Shown here in pieces: positions 45,887 through 58,049 of a stretch of DNA of 64,000 bases. Positions within the stretch are counted from its first letter, which is position 1, and every line of letters begins with the position of its first letter. A model generated the notes under the pieces. It saw only the letters and a list, made by a program, of their open reading frames with translations. It ran no database searches and had not been told where the DNA came from. Location of the stretch: contig NZ_WBMT01000007.1 of assembly GCF_008923185.1 (NCBI RefSeq), forward strand, positions 124,001-188,000, given 5' to 3'. A program made the translations under genes and the position numbers. Source of the DNA: Actinomadura rudentiformis. GTDB lineage: Bacteria > Actinomycetota > Actinomycetes > Streptosporangiales > Streptosporangiaceae.

Positions 45887-47062
45887 GTGCGGGCTGTCCC
45901 CCGAAGGCTGCTGATCACTGGCTCGATCGCGGCCTGCGTCGGCGCCGCCGCCGCGTTCCCCGTGCTGGCCGCCGACCCCGACGAACCCCTCGTTCAGGTC
46001 ACCGCCGCCGAGGGCACGCCGATCCCCGGCAAATACATCGTGACGTTGAAGAGCGGCGCCTCGACCGCCGACGCCGCGCAGCAGGTGAAGGCCGCCGCGG
46101 TGGAACGGTTCGACGGCGTGCTCAACGGCTTCGCCGCCAAGCTCGACTCCGCCCAGCTGGAGAAGCTCCGCCGCGACAGCCGCGTGGCCGCGATCGAGCA
46201 GGACCAGATCGTGAAGATCAACGAAAGCGGCACACAGCGGCGCCCGCTGCCATGGGGACTGGACCGGATCGACCAGCGCAACCGCCCGCTCTCCGGTTCG
46301 TTCCGCTACAACACCGTCGCCCGCGGGGTCCATGCGTACGTCATCGACACCGGAATCGACGTCAAGCACCCCGGGTTCGAGGGACGCGCGTCGATCGTCT
46401 GGAAGGCCGCGCAGTACGCCGACGGCACTGACTGCAACGGCCACGGCACCCACGTCGCGGGCATCATCGGGTCGAAACAGTACGGCGTCGCCAAGAAGGT
46501 CAAGATCCGGGCGCTGCGGGTGCTGGGCTGTGACGGAACGGGTCCGATGTCCAACGTCGTGGCCGCCGTCAAATGGCTGCGCAACCACGCCGCCAAGCCG
46601 TCTGTGGCGAACATCTCGGTCGGGGGGGCCAGGTCGCGGGCGCTCAACATCGCCGTCTTCAACCTCTCCAAGTCCGGGGTCTTCGTCGCGGTCGCGGCCG
46701 GCAACGACAACAAACCCGCCTGCAACACCTCTCCTGCCGGAGCCGCCGGGGTCGTGACGGTCGGCGCGACCAACGCCTCCGATCGCCGGGCGAACTTCTC
46801 CAACTACGGCAAGTGCGTGGACATCCACGCGCCGGGTGTGGGTGTGGCTTCCACCGTCCCCGGCAGGGGCCGCGAGGTGCTCGACGGCACCTCGATGGCG
46901 ACTCCGTACGTGGCCGGTGTGGCCGCGATGTTCCTTGCGGGCCACCCCAAGGCCAGCTTCACCAAGGTCGAGAGGTGGCTGAAGACCAACGCGACCTCAG
47001 GGCGCATCAAGGGTCTCCCCACCGGTACGCCCAACAAGCTTCTGTTCAAGGCCAAGCTGTGA
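45887..47062 (+). CDS. Secreted S8 subtilisin-like serine protease
   Basis: A 391-residue protease of the proteinase-K-like S8 group. Signal peptide 1-28, then an inhibitor_I9 propeptide (about 30-112, PIPGKYIVTLKSG to VAAIEQDQIV), then the catalytic domain with triad D154 (IDTGIDVKH), H186 (NGHGTHVAG) and S336 (DGTSMATPYVAG), plus oxyanion Asn in AAGNDN. No C-terminal extension is present. GTG follows GAAGGAG at 45874-45880. It probably acts outside the cell in protein digestion or wall remodelling. Confidence 0.92.
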   Translation: MRAVPRRLLITGSIAACVGAAAAFPVLAADPDEPLVQVTAAEGTPIPGKYIVTLKSGASTADAAQQVKAAAVERFDGVLNGFAAKLDSAQLEKLRRDSRVAAIEQDQIVKINESGTQRRPLPWGLDRIDQRNRPLSGSFRYNTVARGVHAYVIDTGIDVKHPGFEGRASIVWKAAQYADGTDCNGHGTHVAGIIGSKQYGVAKKVKIRALRVLGCDGTGPMSNVVAAVKWLRNHAAKPSVANISVGGARSRALNIAVFNLSKSGVFVAVAAGNDNKPACNTSPAGAAGVVTVGATNASDRRANFSNYGKCVDIHAPGVGVASTVPGRGREVLDGTSMATPYVAGVAAMFLAGHPKASFTKVERWLKTNATSGRIKGLPTGTPNKLLFKAKL

Positions 47063-47224
47063 ACCGACTCACATAGGATGACCCGGCTCCCATGTGGCGC
47101 CCTCGTTCCGGGACTCGCAGCCATCACACCCCCGCCAGGGGTTTAATCTTGGCGAGGCAACGAACAGTTCTTTAAAGTTCATTGGCATTCGGTCGGTGAC
47201 TCGCCTCGACAAGACAGGCAGGCT

Positions 47225-47395
47225 GGCCGAACCCGCCGAGTCCCGCGACATGCCACGCGGGAACCGGGGACCCACATGCCGGACCTTCCAGGCTCAGTCC
47301 TGGGCGGCCCGGCCGGGGTGAATCCGGATCCGCACCCAGCGGACCCGATAGGGCTGACTCCCGGCCCGAACCCGTCAGCTAACCCGGTAGGCGAT
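47225..47395 (+). promoter_or_regulatory. c-di-AMP riboswitch (ydaO-yuaA element)
   Basis: Conserved ydaO pieces occur in order: GAGTCCC, CCGGGGACCCACAT, CCGGGGTGAATCC, GATAGGGCTGACTC and CCCGAACCCGTCAGCTAACC, ending in GGTAGGC. Several short stems lie between them. It sits 17 bp upstream of a wall-hydrolase-like gene, the known target class in actinobacteria. Boundaries are approximate. The 349-bp gap from 47063 holds this element and an AT-richer promoter section (47150-47200). Confidence 0.9.
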
Positions 47396-47411
47396 CGAGG
47401 AGAGGAGATAC

Positions 47412-48347
47412 GTGGAGACCCCCACCTCCACCCGCTGGCGCCTGACACGGCTCGCTCTGGTAGCCGTCGTCGGCGTCGTACCGCTGGTCGCGAGTGCCAC
47501 GGTCACCGGTCCATCGGCGCAGGCCGACCCCGGCGACAGCGGTCGCCTGACCAAGCTCAACAAGCAGATCGAGCGGCTGGACAAGGCCTACGGCGGCGAC
47601 CTGGCCAAGCTCAAGGACACCCAGCACGAGGTCAAGGAGGCCCTCAAGAAGGCCCAGGACCTCAAGGAGGACCTGACCGTGGCCCGCGGGCTGGTCGCGC
47701 AGATCGCCGCCTCCCAGTACATGACGGGCGGCGCCGACCCCTCCGTGGCCGTCCTGGCCAACAACGACCCCTCCACGTATCTCAGCAACGCCTCCCTGGT
47801 CAGCCACGTGGCCCAGAACCAGGCCGCCAAGGTCCAGCAGATCCAGCAGCTGGTCACCCAGCAGGAGCAGGCCAAGGTCGAGGCGCAACGCAAGGTCAAG
47901 CAGCTGGAGAAGCAGATCAAGGACCTCCTCGAGGAGAAGGACCGGGTCAAGGCGCTCCTGAAGAAGTACAAGCCCGAGTCTCCGAGCTCCGGGATGAACG
48001 GGGTCACCCCCCGTATGAAGAAGGTCCACGACATCCTGGACGTGGAGTTCGGCCCGTACCCGATGATCGGCTGCGTGCGCTCCACCGGCGACCCGCAGGA
48101 CCACGGCACCGGCCACGCCTGCGACTTCATGGTCACCACAGGCGGCCGGATGGCCACCGGCAGCGCCCAGACCCTGGGCGACCGCACCGCCGCCTACGCC
48201 ATCGCCAACGCCAGCAAGCTCGGCATCAAGTACGTGATCTGGCGCCAACGCATCTACGACATGCGAAGCCCCGGTTGGAAGGGCATGAGCAACCGAGGCG
48301 GCAACACCGCCAACCACTACGACCACGTCCACATCTCGGTCTTCTAG
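47412..48347 (+). CDS. Secreted coiled-coil protein with ARB-07466-like peptidase-fold domain
   Basis: A 311-residue secreted protein. Signal peptide about 1-36 (cut near AQA-DPG), a coiled coil about 38-190 with a short break (TGGADPSVAV), and a C-terminal domain (about 195-311). That domain contains VTPRMKKVHDILDVEFG, an HGTGHACDFM (His, His, Asp), WRQRIYD and a final NHYDHVHISVF. This His/Asp set resembles LAS-type (M15/VanY-like) metallopeptidases and the ARB-07466-like domain. The GTG follows GAGGAGA. The upstream riboswitch suggests that c-di-AMP controls its synthesis, fitting a cell-wall hydrolase. Confidence 0.82.
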   Translation: METPTSTRWRLTRLALVAVVGVVPLVASATVTGPSAQADPGDSGRLTKLNKQIERLDKAYGGDLAKLKDTQHEVKEALKKAQDLKEDLTVARGLVAQIAASQYMTGGADPSVAVLANNDPSTYLSNASLVSHVAQNQAAKVQQIQQLVTQQEQAKVEAQRKVKQLEKQIKDLLEEKDRVKALLKKYKPESPSSGMNGVTPRMKKVHDILDVEFGPYPMIGCVRSTGDPQDHGTGHACDFMVTTGGRMATGSAQTLGDRTAAYAIANASKLGIKYVIWRQRIYDMRSPGWKGMSNRGGNTANHYDHVHISVF

Positions 48348-48356
48348 TAAGGGGAC

Positions 48357-48379
48357 GAATAGCATCTGATGCGCTATTC
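48357..48379 (+). terminator. Hairpin after the c-di-AMP-controlled gene
   Basis: GAATAGC (48357-48363) and GCTATTC (48373-48379) form a 7-bp stem around a 9-nt ATCTGATGC loop; an alternative inner stem GCATC/GATGC is also possible. It begins 9 bp after the stop codon. Confidence 0.5.
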
Positions 48380-48539
48380 GCACCGTTGAAGAAGGCGTCT
48401 GGCCTGGCTGGGAGTCCGCTTCGGACACCTCGCACCAGGGCGGGATGGCGACTGTCTCCTGTCCTTTGACGTGGGATTTCTTGGATTGGGAACCCGCACC
48501 TCGCATTGGATGCGACCATCTCGCGTTAGATGCGAGCGG

Positions 48540-48845
48540 GTGTTGTGGGTGAGACGGGTCCCGATCGAGGGTGCTGCCCATCTGGTCCTTGCGGACGGCG
48601 TGGTGCCGCTGCATCCGGCCGAGGCGGTGTTCGATGCGAGGCTGGTGGGCTGGGAACGTCAGCAGCGCAGCAGACTGCTCATGGTCTCGACGATCAAGTC
48701 GCGGGTGGATCTGGTGCGGCGGTTCGCCGCGTTCACCGGCACGTTCCCGTGGGATTGGCTGCCGGGCGATGTGGAGCAGTGGACCGACCCCTGGGCCTCT
48801 ATCGCCGGAGGAAAATGGGCCCGCTACCGGCCGCCAACCAGCTGA
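48540..48845 (+). pseudogene. 5' fragment of a tyrosine-type integrase
   Basis: About 100 residues resembling the N-terminal SAM-like domain of phage-type integrases: VRRVPIEGAAHLVL, HPAEAVFDARLVGWERQQRSR, TIKSRVDLVRRFAAFTGTFPWDWLPGDVEQW. The homology stops abruptly after about 48790 and the frame ends at 48845. The catalytic Arg-His-Arg-Tyr domain is absent. It overlaps the DUF2199 remnant, which is in another frame. Confidence 0.6.
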
Positions 48846-49398
48846 TCAACTCAATCCACCGCGATCAGTATCCTCAACCCCTGCCTGAACATGCCGGATT
48901 TCTCTGCTCGTGCTGCGGGCAGCACCACGACGAACTGCCCATGAGATTCGCCGCACCGGCTCCTGACTTCTGGACACCGGAGCTGGCAGAGGATCCGGAG
49001 AGCGACTGACCTCCGACACCTGCGTGATCAAAGGTCAGGTGTTCTTCCTTCATGGACTGATCGAGATTCCGGTGACCGACACGGGCGAGGTCTTCAGCTA
49101 GGGCGTCTGGGTCTCGCTCAGCCAGGACAATTTCACCCGCGCCCTGCAGCTCTGGAACACCCCAGGCAGACAGAACGAGCCTCCCTACTTCGGGTGGCTG
49201 TCCACCAACCTGCCGCTCAACTCACCCACGACCATAGAGCTCAAAACCAACCTGCACACACGCCCGATCGGCGAACGCCCCTTCATCGAACTCGAACCCA
49301 CCGATCACCCGCTGGCAGTCGAACAACGCACGGGCATCACCCACGCCCGGATCCAGCAGATCGCCGAACTCCTGCTCCACCCCGAACAACAGCCCTAA
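48815..49398 (+). pseudogene. DUF2199 gene broken by a frameshift and an in-frame TAG
   Basis: The N-terminal part (GFLCSCCGQHHDELPMRFAAPAPDFW) ends at a TGA (49007-49009). The family sequence resumes one base out of frame (DTCVIKGQVFFLHGLIEIPV), and one missing C would restore DLTSDTC. A TAG at 49099-49101 replaces the expected Trp in FS-W-GVWVSLS. After it the frame stays open to TAA at 49396 (PPYFGWLSTNLP, HTRPIGERPFIELEPTDHPLAVEQRTGI). The ATG at 48815 has GGAGG very close. Both lesions indicate decay, unless they are sequencing errors. Confidence 0.8.
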
Positions 49399-50111
49399 CA
49401 TCACCCAGCCGGACCATGCACATCCATTCACGCCATCAGAAAAAAGGTTCCTCCGCCACCAACCTTCTAGGCGCGCAGCGCCCTGGCGTGAGCAGTGAAG
49501 CGCAATCCGGCTTGACGTGCATCCGGGCTTGACGTGCATCCAGCGGAACGCGCAAGCCGGGCCGAACGGCAGGCCGACCTTGACGTGCATCCAGGCTGAA
49601 CACCCAGGTCGGGAGGAACGCGCAGGCCGGGCGAACGCGCGGACCGGCCTTGACGTGCATCCAGATGGAACGCGCCGGGCCTGGGTGAACGCGGGGCGGG
49701 CTGAACGCGTGGGCCGAGCTTGACGTGCACCTGGGCTGAACGCGCAGGCCGAGCGGAACGCGATGGGCGGGCTGAACGCGTACGCCGGGCTGAACGCGAG
49801 GGGCGGGCTGAACGCGTAGGCCGGGCTGAACGCGTGGGCCAGGCTTGACGTGCACCTGGGCTGAACGCGCAGGCCGAGCGGAACGCGATGGGCGGGCTGA
49901 ACGCCTAGGCCGGGCTGAACGCGTGGGCCAGGCTTGACGTGCACCTGGGCTGAACGCGCCGGCCGAGCGGAACGCGAGGGGCGGGCTGAACGCGTGGGGC
50001 GGCTGAACGCGTGGGCCGGGTTGGACGTGCATCGGGGGTGGACGTGGAGCAGGTGGTGCCGGGGGTGGCAGAGACCCGGCACCGCCTGATGACGCGCTGT
50101 GCTCGCGCTCG
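49399..50111. repeat. Half-kilobase GC-rich minisatellite with two interleaved motifs
   Basis: From about 49508 to 50045 the core GAACGCG occurs about 19 times in a 16-18-nt unit (GGGCTGAACGCGTGGGCC and variants). The motif TTGACGTGCA occurs seven times plus one variant (50020), at irregular 17-124-bp spacing. A longer block with both motifs is copied at about 49719 and 49843, and again in part at 49931. Reading frames stay open on several frames because units are near multiples of three; no translation looks like a protein. The flanks hold nothing else. Confidence 0.85.
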
Positions 50112-50477
50112 CTAGTCCCACAACCTGTCGAAGAGCCAGAAGTTGTGGTGGTACCAGGAGCCGTGGTGCCTGTCGTGGTGCCAGTGCTTGTGGTGACAGT
50201 GCCTCTTATGGTCACAGTGCTTCTTGTGCCAGTGCTTCTTGTGGTCACAGTGCTTCGTGTGCGAGTGCTTCTTCTGCGAGCGCTTCTTATGGACGCGTTC
50301 GCCGTTGTAGTAACCACCGTGGCAGAAGTAGCCGTTTCCGACGGCCGACACCGAGCCACCGGCCTTGACGCAGCGCCAGGCGGAGACACCGGTCCCGGCA
50401 CTGGCCGTCCCTGCGCAGGCCAGCGAGACCATTGCCATCGCAACGCAGGTGGCTACCAGCATGAGGAGACGCTTCAC
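50112..50477 (-). CDS. Secreted histidine/lysine/cysteine-rich small protein
   Basis: A 121-residue protein. Residues 1-27 form a signal peptide (VKRLLMLVATCVAMAMVSL, cut after ASA). A short middle part holds three Cys and SAVGNGYFCHGGYYNG. The last 60 residues contain about 19 His in KHCDHKKHWHKKHCDHK-type repeats with three Cys, then YHHNFWLFDRLWD. No named family is recognised. The GTG at 50477 has GGGGGGTG upstream. A metal-binding (Zn, Cu, Ni) role outside the cell is an inference from composition. Confidence 0.7.
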   Translation of the reverse strand: MKRLLMLVATCVAMAMVSLACAGTASAGTGVSAWRCVKAGGSVSAVGNGYFCHGGYYNGERVHKKRSQKKHSHTKHCDHKKHWHKKHCDHKRHCHHKHWHHDRHHGSWYHHNFWLFDRLWD

Positions 50478-50576
50478 AACACCCCCCAATCACCTTTCGT
50501 AAGCGCATCGCCACCAACCGTCACGTTCATGCCCTCGCCAAGTCACCAGAAACCCCCAGGAAACAGGCAGACACGG

Positions 50577-50610
50577 CGAGCGCCCGGCACCTCGCGGGGC
50601 CGGGCGCTCG
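50577..50610 (-). terminator. Terminator of the purS-purQ-purL transcript
   Basis: 12-bp stem CGAGCGCCCGGC / GCCGGGCGCTCG with a 10-nt loop, 15 bp beyond the purL stop (minus strand). Confidence 0.75.
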
Positions 50611-50624
50611 GTTGGTTCGGCGGG

Positions 50625-54151
<3,527 letters not shown>

Positions 54152-54155
<4 letters not shown>

Positions 54156-54832
54156 GCGTCGACCAGTTTCTTGACGATCGAGGTGAAGAAGCCGAGCCCG
54201 TCGGTGGACGGGCCGGTCAGGGACTCCACGGCATGCTCGGGGTGGGGCATGAGGCCGACGACGTTGCCTGCCTCGTTGCGGATGCCGGCGATGTCGTTGA
54301 TTGAGCCGTTGGGGTTGACGTCGAGATAGCGGGCCACGATGCGGCCGCTCTCCTCCAGCTCGTTGATGGTGGAGGGGTCGGCCGTGAAGCGGCCGTCACG
54401 GTTCTTGACGGGGATGACGAGCTCTTGGCCCTCGCGGTATTCGGAGGTCCAGGAGGTCTCCGCGTTCTCCACCCGGAGCCGCTGGTCGCGGCAGACGAAG
54501 TGCAGGCCGGCGTTGGGCAGCAGGGCCCCCGGCAGCAGATGCGACTCGCACAGCACCTGGAAGCCGTTGCAGATGCCCAGCACGGGCAGGCCGTCGCCCG
54601 CGGCGGCCACCAGCTCGGTCATGATCGGCGCGAACCGCGAGATCGCCCCCGCCCGCAGGTAGTCCCCATAGGAGAACCCGCCGGGCAGGACGACGGCGTC
54701 CACGCCTTGCAGGTCGTGGTCGGCGTGCCACAGCGCCACCGGCTCCGCGCCGGCGAGTCGTACGGCGCGTGCGGCGTCCCGGTCGTCAAGCGAACCAGGG
54801 AAGGTGATGACCCCAACCCGGGCAGCGTCCAT
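54152..54832 (-). CDS. purQ: FGAM synthase glutaminase subunit
   Basis: A 226-residue class I glutamine amidotransferase that supplies ammonia to PurL. The nucleophile Cys88 is in [10 protein letters not shown], and the His/Glu pair is in [11 protein letters not shown] near the C terminus; [15 protein letters not shown] is typical of PurQ. The ATG at 54832 follows GGAGGAACAGAAGAG; the longer frame is not used. The stop overlaps purL by 4 bp. An HATPase gene lies 124 bp upstream. Confidence 0.95.
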
Positions 54833-54956
54833 CTCTTCTGTTCCTCCGAAAAGAGGGCGGCCGGGACAGACGGCGTTGCCCGCCGGTTCCAGCCCCCTGG
54901 CGGGGTGCCGCCCCGCCTCGCGATGCGCGCCTGGATCCCCCCGCGCGCGTACCAAT

Positions 54957-55403
54957 CTACCCGGCGCTGTGCATGAGCTGGTGCTCGAGGCGGCGGATCA
55001 GCGCTTCATCGCGCCAGGTCAGGCGCTTCTGCAGGTGAACGACCGTGCCCGCGTCCGGAACGGACTCGATGTTGAGGTCGTCGACCAGCGCCCGCATGAT
55101 CTTAATCCCGCGTCCGGATTCGCTCAATATCCCGCGATCCTCGTCGGAGTCGGCCTTTCGGAGCCCCCGGCCCCAATCCATGATCTTCAGGACGCAGGCG
55201 TCGTCGTCGACGCAGCCGATCACTTCGTAATTGCCGCTGGAGCGCGCGTGCTGGATCACATTCGTGCACGCCTCGGAAGTGGCGACGAGGATATCCGCGA
55301 CACAGTCGTCGGAAACGCCGAGTCCGCGCAGCGCGTCGCCGAGGACGCGGCGAATCACCGGGATGCTGAGTGCCTCGCGGGGTAGCGCGAGGGAGAACTT
55401 CAT
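54957..55403 (-). CDS. HATPase anti-sigma-type regulatory protein
   Basis: A 148-residue RsbW/SpoIIAB-like GHKL protein. The N box is [17 protein letters not shown] (about residues 40-56), the G1 box is [10 protein letters not shown] and the G2 box is [14 protein letters not shown]. It could phosphorylate an anti-anti-sigma factor or only bind one. The ATG at 55403 follows a GAGG stretch 13 bp away; GTG at 55409 is an option. It lies between purS and purQ in the same direction, an unusual interruption of the purSQL order. The 325-bp gap upstream (55404-55728) holds a dre-like palindrome and AT-richer promoter sequence. Confidence 0.82.
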   Translation of the reverse strand: MKFSLALPREALSIPVIRRVLGDALRGLGVSDDCVADILVATSEACTNVIQHARSSGNYEVIGCVDDDACVLKIMDWGRGLRKADSDEDRGILSESGRGIKIMRALVDDLNIESVPDAGTVVHLQKRLTWRDEALIRRLEHQLMHSAG

Positions 55404-55588
55404 GTCCACCGGCCACCTCGTGTCATTTCCAGGCTCCCCTGGCCGACCCCGTGTGCGGGTCGCTATGGACGACTCGACGCAGCTAAGACTTCCCCGGCGA
55501 TTACTTCCGTAATCGTTACACTGGCGGGTCTTTCTCATGAACCCTGGATGTCCACGCAGGCGGGCGCCGGGATTGCGCGTTTCCGCTT

Positions 55589-55602
55589 AAGGTCTAGACC
55601 TT
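55589..55602. promoter_or_regulatory. DasR-type dre-like palindrome
   Basis: AAGGTCTAGACCTT, perfect over 14 bp. It contains GGTCTAGACC, the centre of the published DasR responsive element (TGGTCTAGACCA). It lies 186 bp upstream of the HATPase start and 126 bp below the purS stop. Confidence 0.45.
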
Positions 55603-55728
55603 TGGACCGCGCCAACTGTGTCAATCATCACACTCTTGCCGCTTCGCCAATTTCGCGGTCATTCGCCGATTGACTCCTGTCGCGTGCACAGGCGGTAACG
55701 CCTCTACCCGACTCTGTGAACGCCGGCC

Positions 55729-55971
55729 TCAGAGAACGCGGACTTCGTAACTCTCGATGACCGGATTGGCCAGCAGAGTTTCAGCGATCTTGTTCGCCTG
55801 CTCGAGTGCGGCCTCGTCCGCGGGCCCGTCGAGCTCGAGCTCGAACCGCTTGCCCTGCCGGACGCCCACGACCCCGTCGAACCCCATCTGCGGGAGCTTC
55901 CTGGCGATCGCCTGGCCCTGCGGATCGAGGATTTCCGGCTTGAGCATGACGTCGACGACGACACGCGCCAC
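55729..55971 (-). CDS. purS: FGAM synthase subunit PurS
   Basis: An 80-residue small subunit that bridges PurL and PurQ. It matches the family over its length: VVVDVMLKPEILDPQGQAI, LPQMGFDGVVGVRQGKRFEL and NPVIESYEVRVL. The GTG at 55971 follows GAGGGGG. It is the first gene of the leftward pur cluster, with the HATPase gene between it and purQ. Confidence 0.95.
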   Translation of the reverse strand: MARVVVDVMLKPEILDPQGQAIARKLPQMGFDGVVGVRQGKRFELELDGPADEAALEQANKIAETLLANPVIESYEVRVL

Positions 55972-56121
55972 GACCGCCCCCTCACTGATCTGCTCTTTTC
56001 CGTACGGCTGAAGCGTACGGCACCATTACCTGTTGCGGCCCATCGCCCTGGCTGGTTGGCCATACCCTCGTTGCCGCACCCAGATCCCAGTCCCACCCGC
56101 CTTCTCAACGGAGCCGTCCCG

Positions 56122-57741
56122 ATGAACATCGAGGAGCTGTCACCGCAGGAGCGCCGTCTCTGGGAGGCGTTCCCGCGCGGCGAGTCCGTCGATCTGTCCA
56201 GCCCCGATCCGGCGCAGAACGATCCCGCCTTCTCCGAGCACTGGGGGCAGGAACGGCTGGTACGCGCCGAGGTGCTGGTCGCGCTCCTGGCCGGAGCCAT
56301 CGACCCGGAGCCCGGCCAGGTCGCGGCCGTACGGCTGACGGGTGCGCGGATCCTCGGGGCGCTCAACCTGGGACACGCCGAGGTGACCGTTCCGCTGGCC
56401 CTGACCGGCTGCTCGTTCGACGAGCCCCCGCACCTCTACTGGGCGAACATGAGCAGCGTCCACATGATGCGCTGCCGCCTGCCCGGACTGGTCGCCTCCG
56501 GTACGCGGATCGACGGCCACCTGTGGCTGGAGGGCAGCCGCGTCTCCAACGGGCTGTGGCTGGACGGGGCGCACATCACCGGCATCCTCAACATGTCGGG
56601 TGTCCACCTGATCAACCCGGGTGGAGACGCGCTGCTGGCCGACCGGCTCACCGTCGACGCGAACGTCTACTGCGACCGGGACTTCATGGCGAACGGCGAG
56701 GTGCGCCTCCCCGGTGCCCATGTCGGGGGCCAGCTGATCTTCCGGCAGGCCCGGCTGCACAACCCCTCCGGGGCCGCCCTGTACGCGAGCCGGCTCGACG
56801 TCGCGGCCAACGTGTTCTGCGACGGGGGCTTCTCCGCGCAGGGCGAGATCCGCCTGCGCGGCGCCCGCGTCGGCGGTTACCTGTCGTTCGTCGGCGCCGA
56901 ACTCTCGCATCCGGAACGGACCGCGCTCAACGCCGATGATCTCTCGGTGGAGACCGACGTCTACTGCTCCGACAAGTTCTCCGCCGACGGCACGGTGAGC
57001 TTCGCCGGAGCCCACGTCAACGGCCAGCTCAGCCTGCGCGGCGCGAAACTCAAGAACCCCTCCGGAACGGCCCTGAGCCTCCAGCGGCTGCAGGCCGAGG
57101 AGGTCCTCCTCACCCCGGCGGAGCCGATCGAGGGCACCGCGGACATGTCGTTCGCCAAGATCGGCCTGCTCCGCGACGACAAGACGACCTGGGCCGCCCG
57201 CCTCCAGCTGGACGGCCTGCAGTACGAGACGCTCGACCCGCCGATGACCGCCCGCGAACGGCTCGACTGGCTGCGCCGCGACACCGACGGTTACGCACCC
57301 CAGCCGTACGAACGGCTCGCCCAGGCCTACCGGACGCTCGGCCTGGACGCCGACGGCCGCTCGGTCCTGCTGGCCAAGGCGCGTGACCGCCGCAAGACGC
57401 AGGGCCTGCCCCGCAAGATCGTCGGCTGGGGCCAGGATGTGCTGGTCGGCTACGGCTACCGGCCGTTCCGCGCCGCGAGCTGGCTGGTCGGGCTGCTCGC
57501 GTTCGGCACGATCGTCTTCTCCCTGCACCAGCCGGCGATTCTCAACGCCGACGACACTCCGCACTTCAACCCGTTCTTCTACACCCTCGACCTGATGTTG
57601 CCGATCGGCGACCTTGGCCAGGAACGGGTGTTCTCACCCGACGGTGTCTACCAGTGGATCGCCAACTTCCTGGTGATCTCGGGCTTCATCCTCGGCCTGA
57701 CCGTCGCCGCCGGCGCCACCCGGGCCCTGTCCCGCGAGTGA
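56122..57741 (+). CDS. Pentapeptide-like membrane protein of unknown function
   Basis: A 539-residue protein. After a helical N terminus, residues about 55-355 form a regular beta-helix-like run of units with patterns such as GALNLGHAEV, GHLWLEGSRVSNGLWLDGAHITG, GGQLIFRQARLHNPSG, GGYLSFVGAELSHPE and NGQLSLRGAKLKNPSG. A helical part follows (about 375-450), then two membrane helices near the C terminus (about 455-480 and 515-535). Similar actinomycete proteins are called membrane-associated oxidoreductases without proof. The ATG at 56122 has GGAG upstream. It is divergent from purS. Confidence 0.72.
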   Translation: MNIEELSPQERRLWEAFPRGESVDLSSPDPAQNDPAFSEHWGQERLVRAEVLVALLAGAIDPEPGQVAAVRLTGARILGALNLGHAEVTVPLALTGCSFDEPPHLYWANMSSVHMMRCRLPGLVASGTRIDGHLWLEGSRVSNGLWLDGAHITGILNMSGVHLINPGGDALLADRLTVDANVYCDRDFMANGEVRLPGAHVGGQLIFRQARLHNPSGAALYASRLDVAANVFCDGGFSAQGEIRLRGARVGGYLSFVGAELSHPERTALNADDLSVETDVYCSDKFSADGTVSFAGAHVNGQLSLRGAKLKNPSGTALSLQRLQAEEVLLTPAEPIEGTADMSFAKIGLLRDDKTTWAARLQLDGLQYETLDPPMTARERLDWLRRDTDGYAPQPYERLAQAYRTLGLDADGRSVLLAKARDRRKTQGLPRKIVGWGQDVLVGYGYRPFRAASWLVGLLAFGTIVFSLHQPAILNADDTPHFNPFFYTLDLMLPIGDLGQERVFSPDGVYQWIANFLVISGFILGLTVAAGATRALSRE

Positions 57742-57805
57742 CCGGTCCGCGAGTGCCCGGCCCGCGAACGGTCGGCCCGCTAACGGTCGGCCCGCGAGTG
57801 ACGGT
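57731..57805. repeat. 15-nt tandem repeat overlapping the gene end
   Basis: Five imperfect 15-nt units such as CCCGCGAACGGTCGG and CCCGCTAACGGTCGG. The first unit contains the last codons and stop of the preceding gene, so the array looks like repeated copying of a coding 3' end. The rest of the 308-bp gap up to 58049 shows only promoter-like sequence. Confidence 0.7.
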
Positions 57806-58049
57806 GTGCGTTCGCGACAAGCTGACTGGCCACGCTGGGAGGCCCCTGCGGCCCATGCCACACGCGCAATCCGGTGGGTCGCGCCATCGGCTGGGTAGGA
57901 CAGCCGTAATCGGGGACTTGCGTCCCTGGGTGTGATGTCTGCCACGATGGCATTAGCGGCATTCGTCCCTTTACCTGGGGGCCGATGTCACTGACGCCGG
58001 TCGGACCGCGGCGATCCCGCGAGCCGGCCCCGAACGAGGAGTGTCATCG

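Noticed and set aside
49508..50045. CRISPR array
   Set aside because: Unit lengths are short and variable, there are no uniform unique spacers, and no cas gene is near.
49436..50443. 335-codon frame across the minisatellite on the minus strand
   Set aside because: Its translation is only repeat-derived (QPGPRVQP, RSARP) and its upstream part runs in another frame through the His-rich gene.
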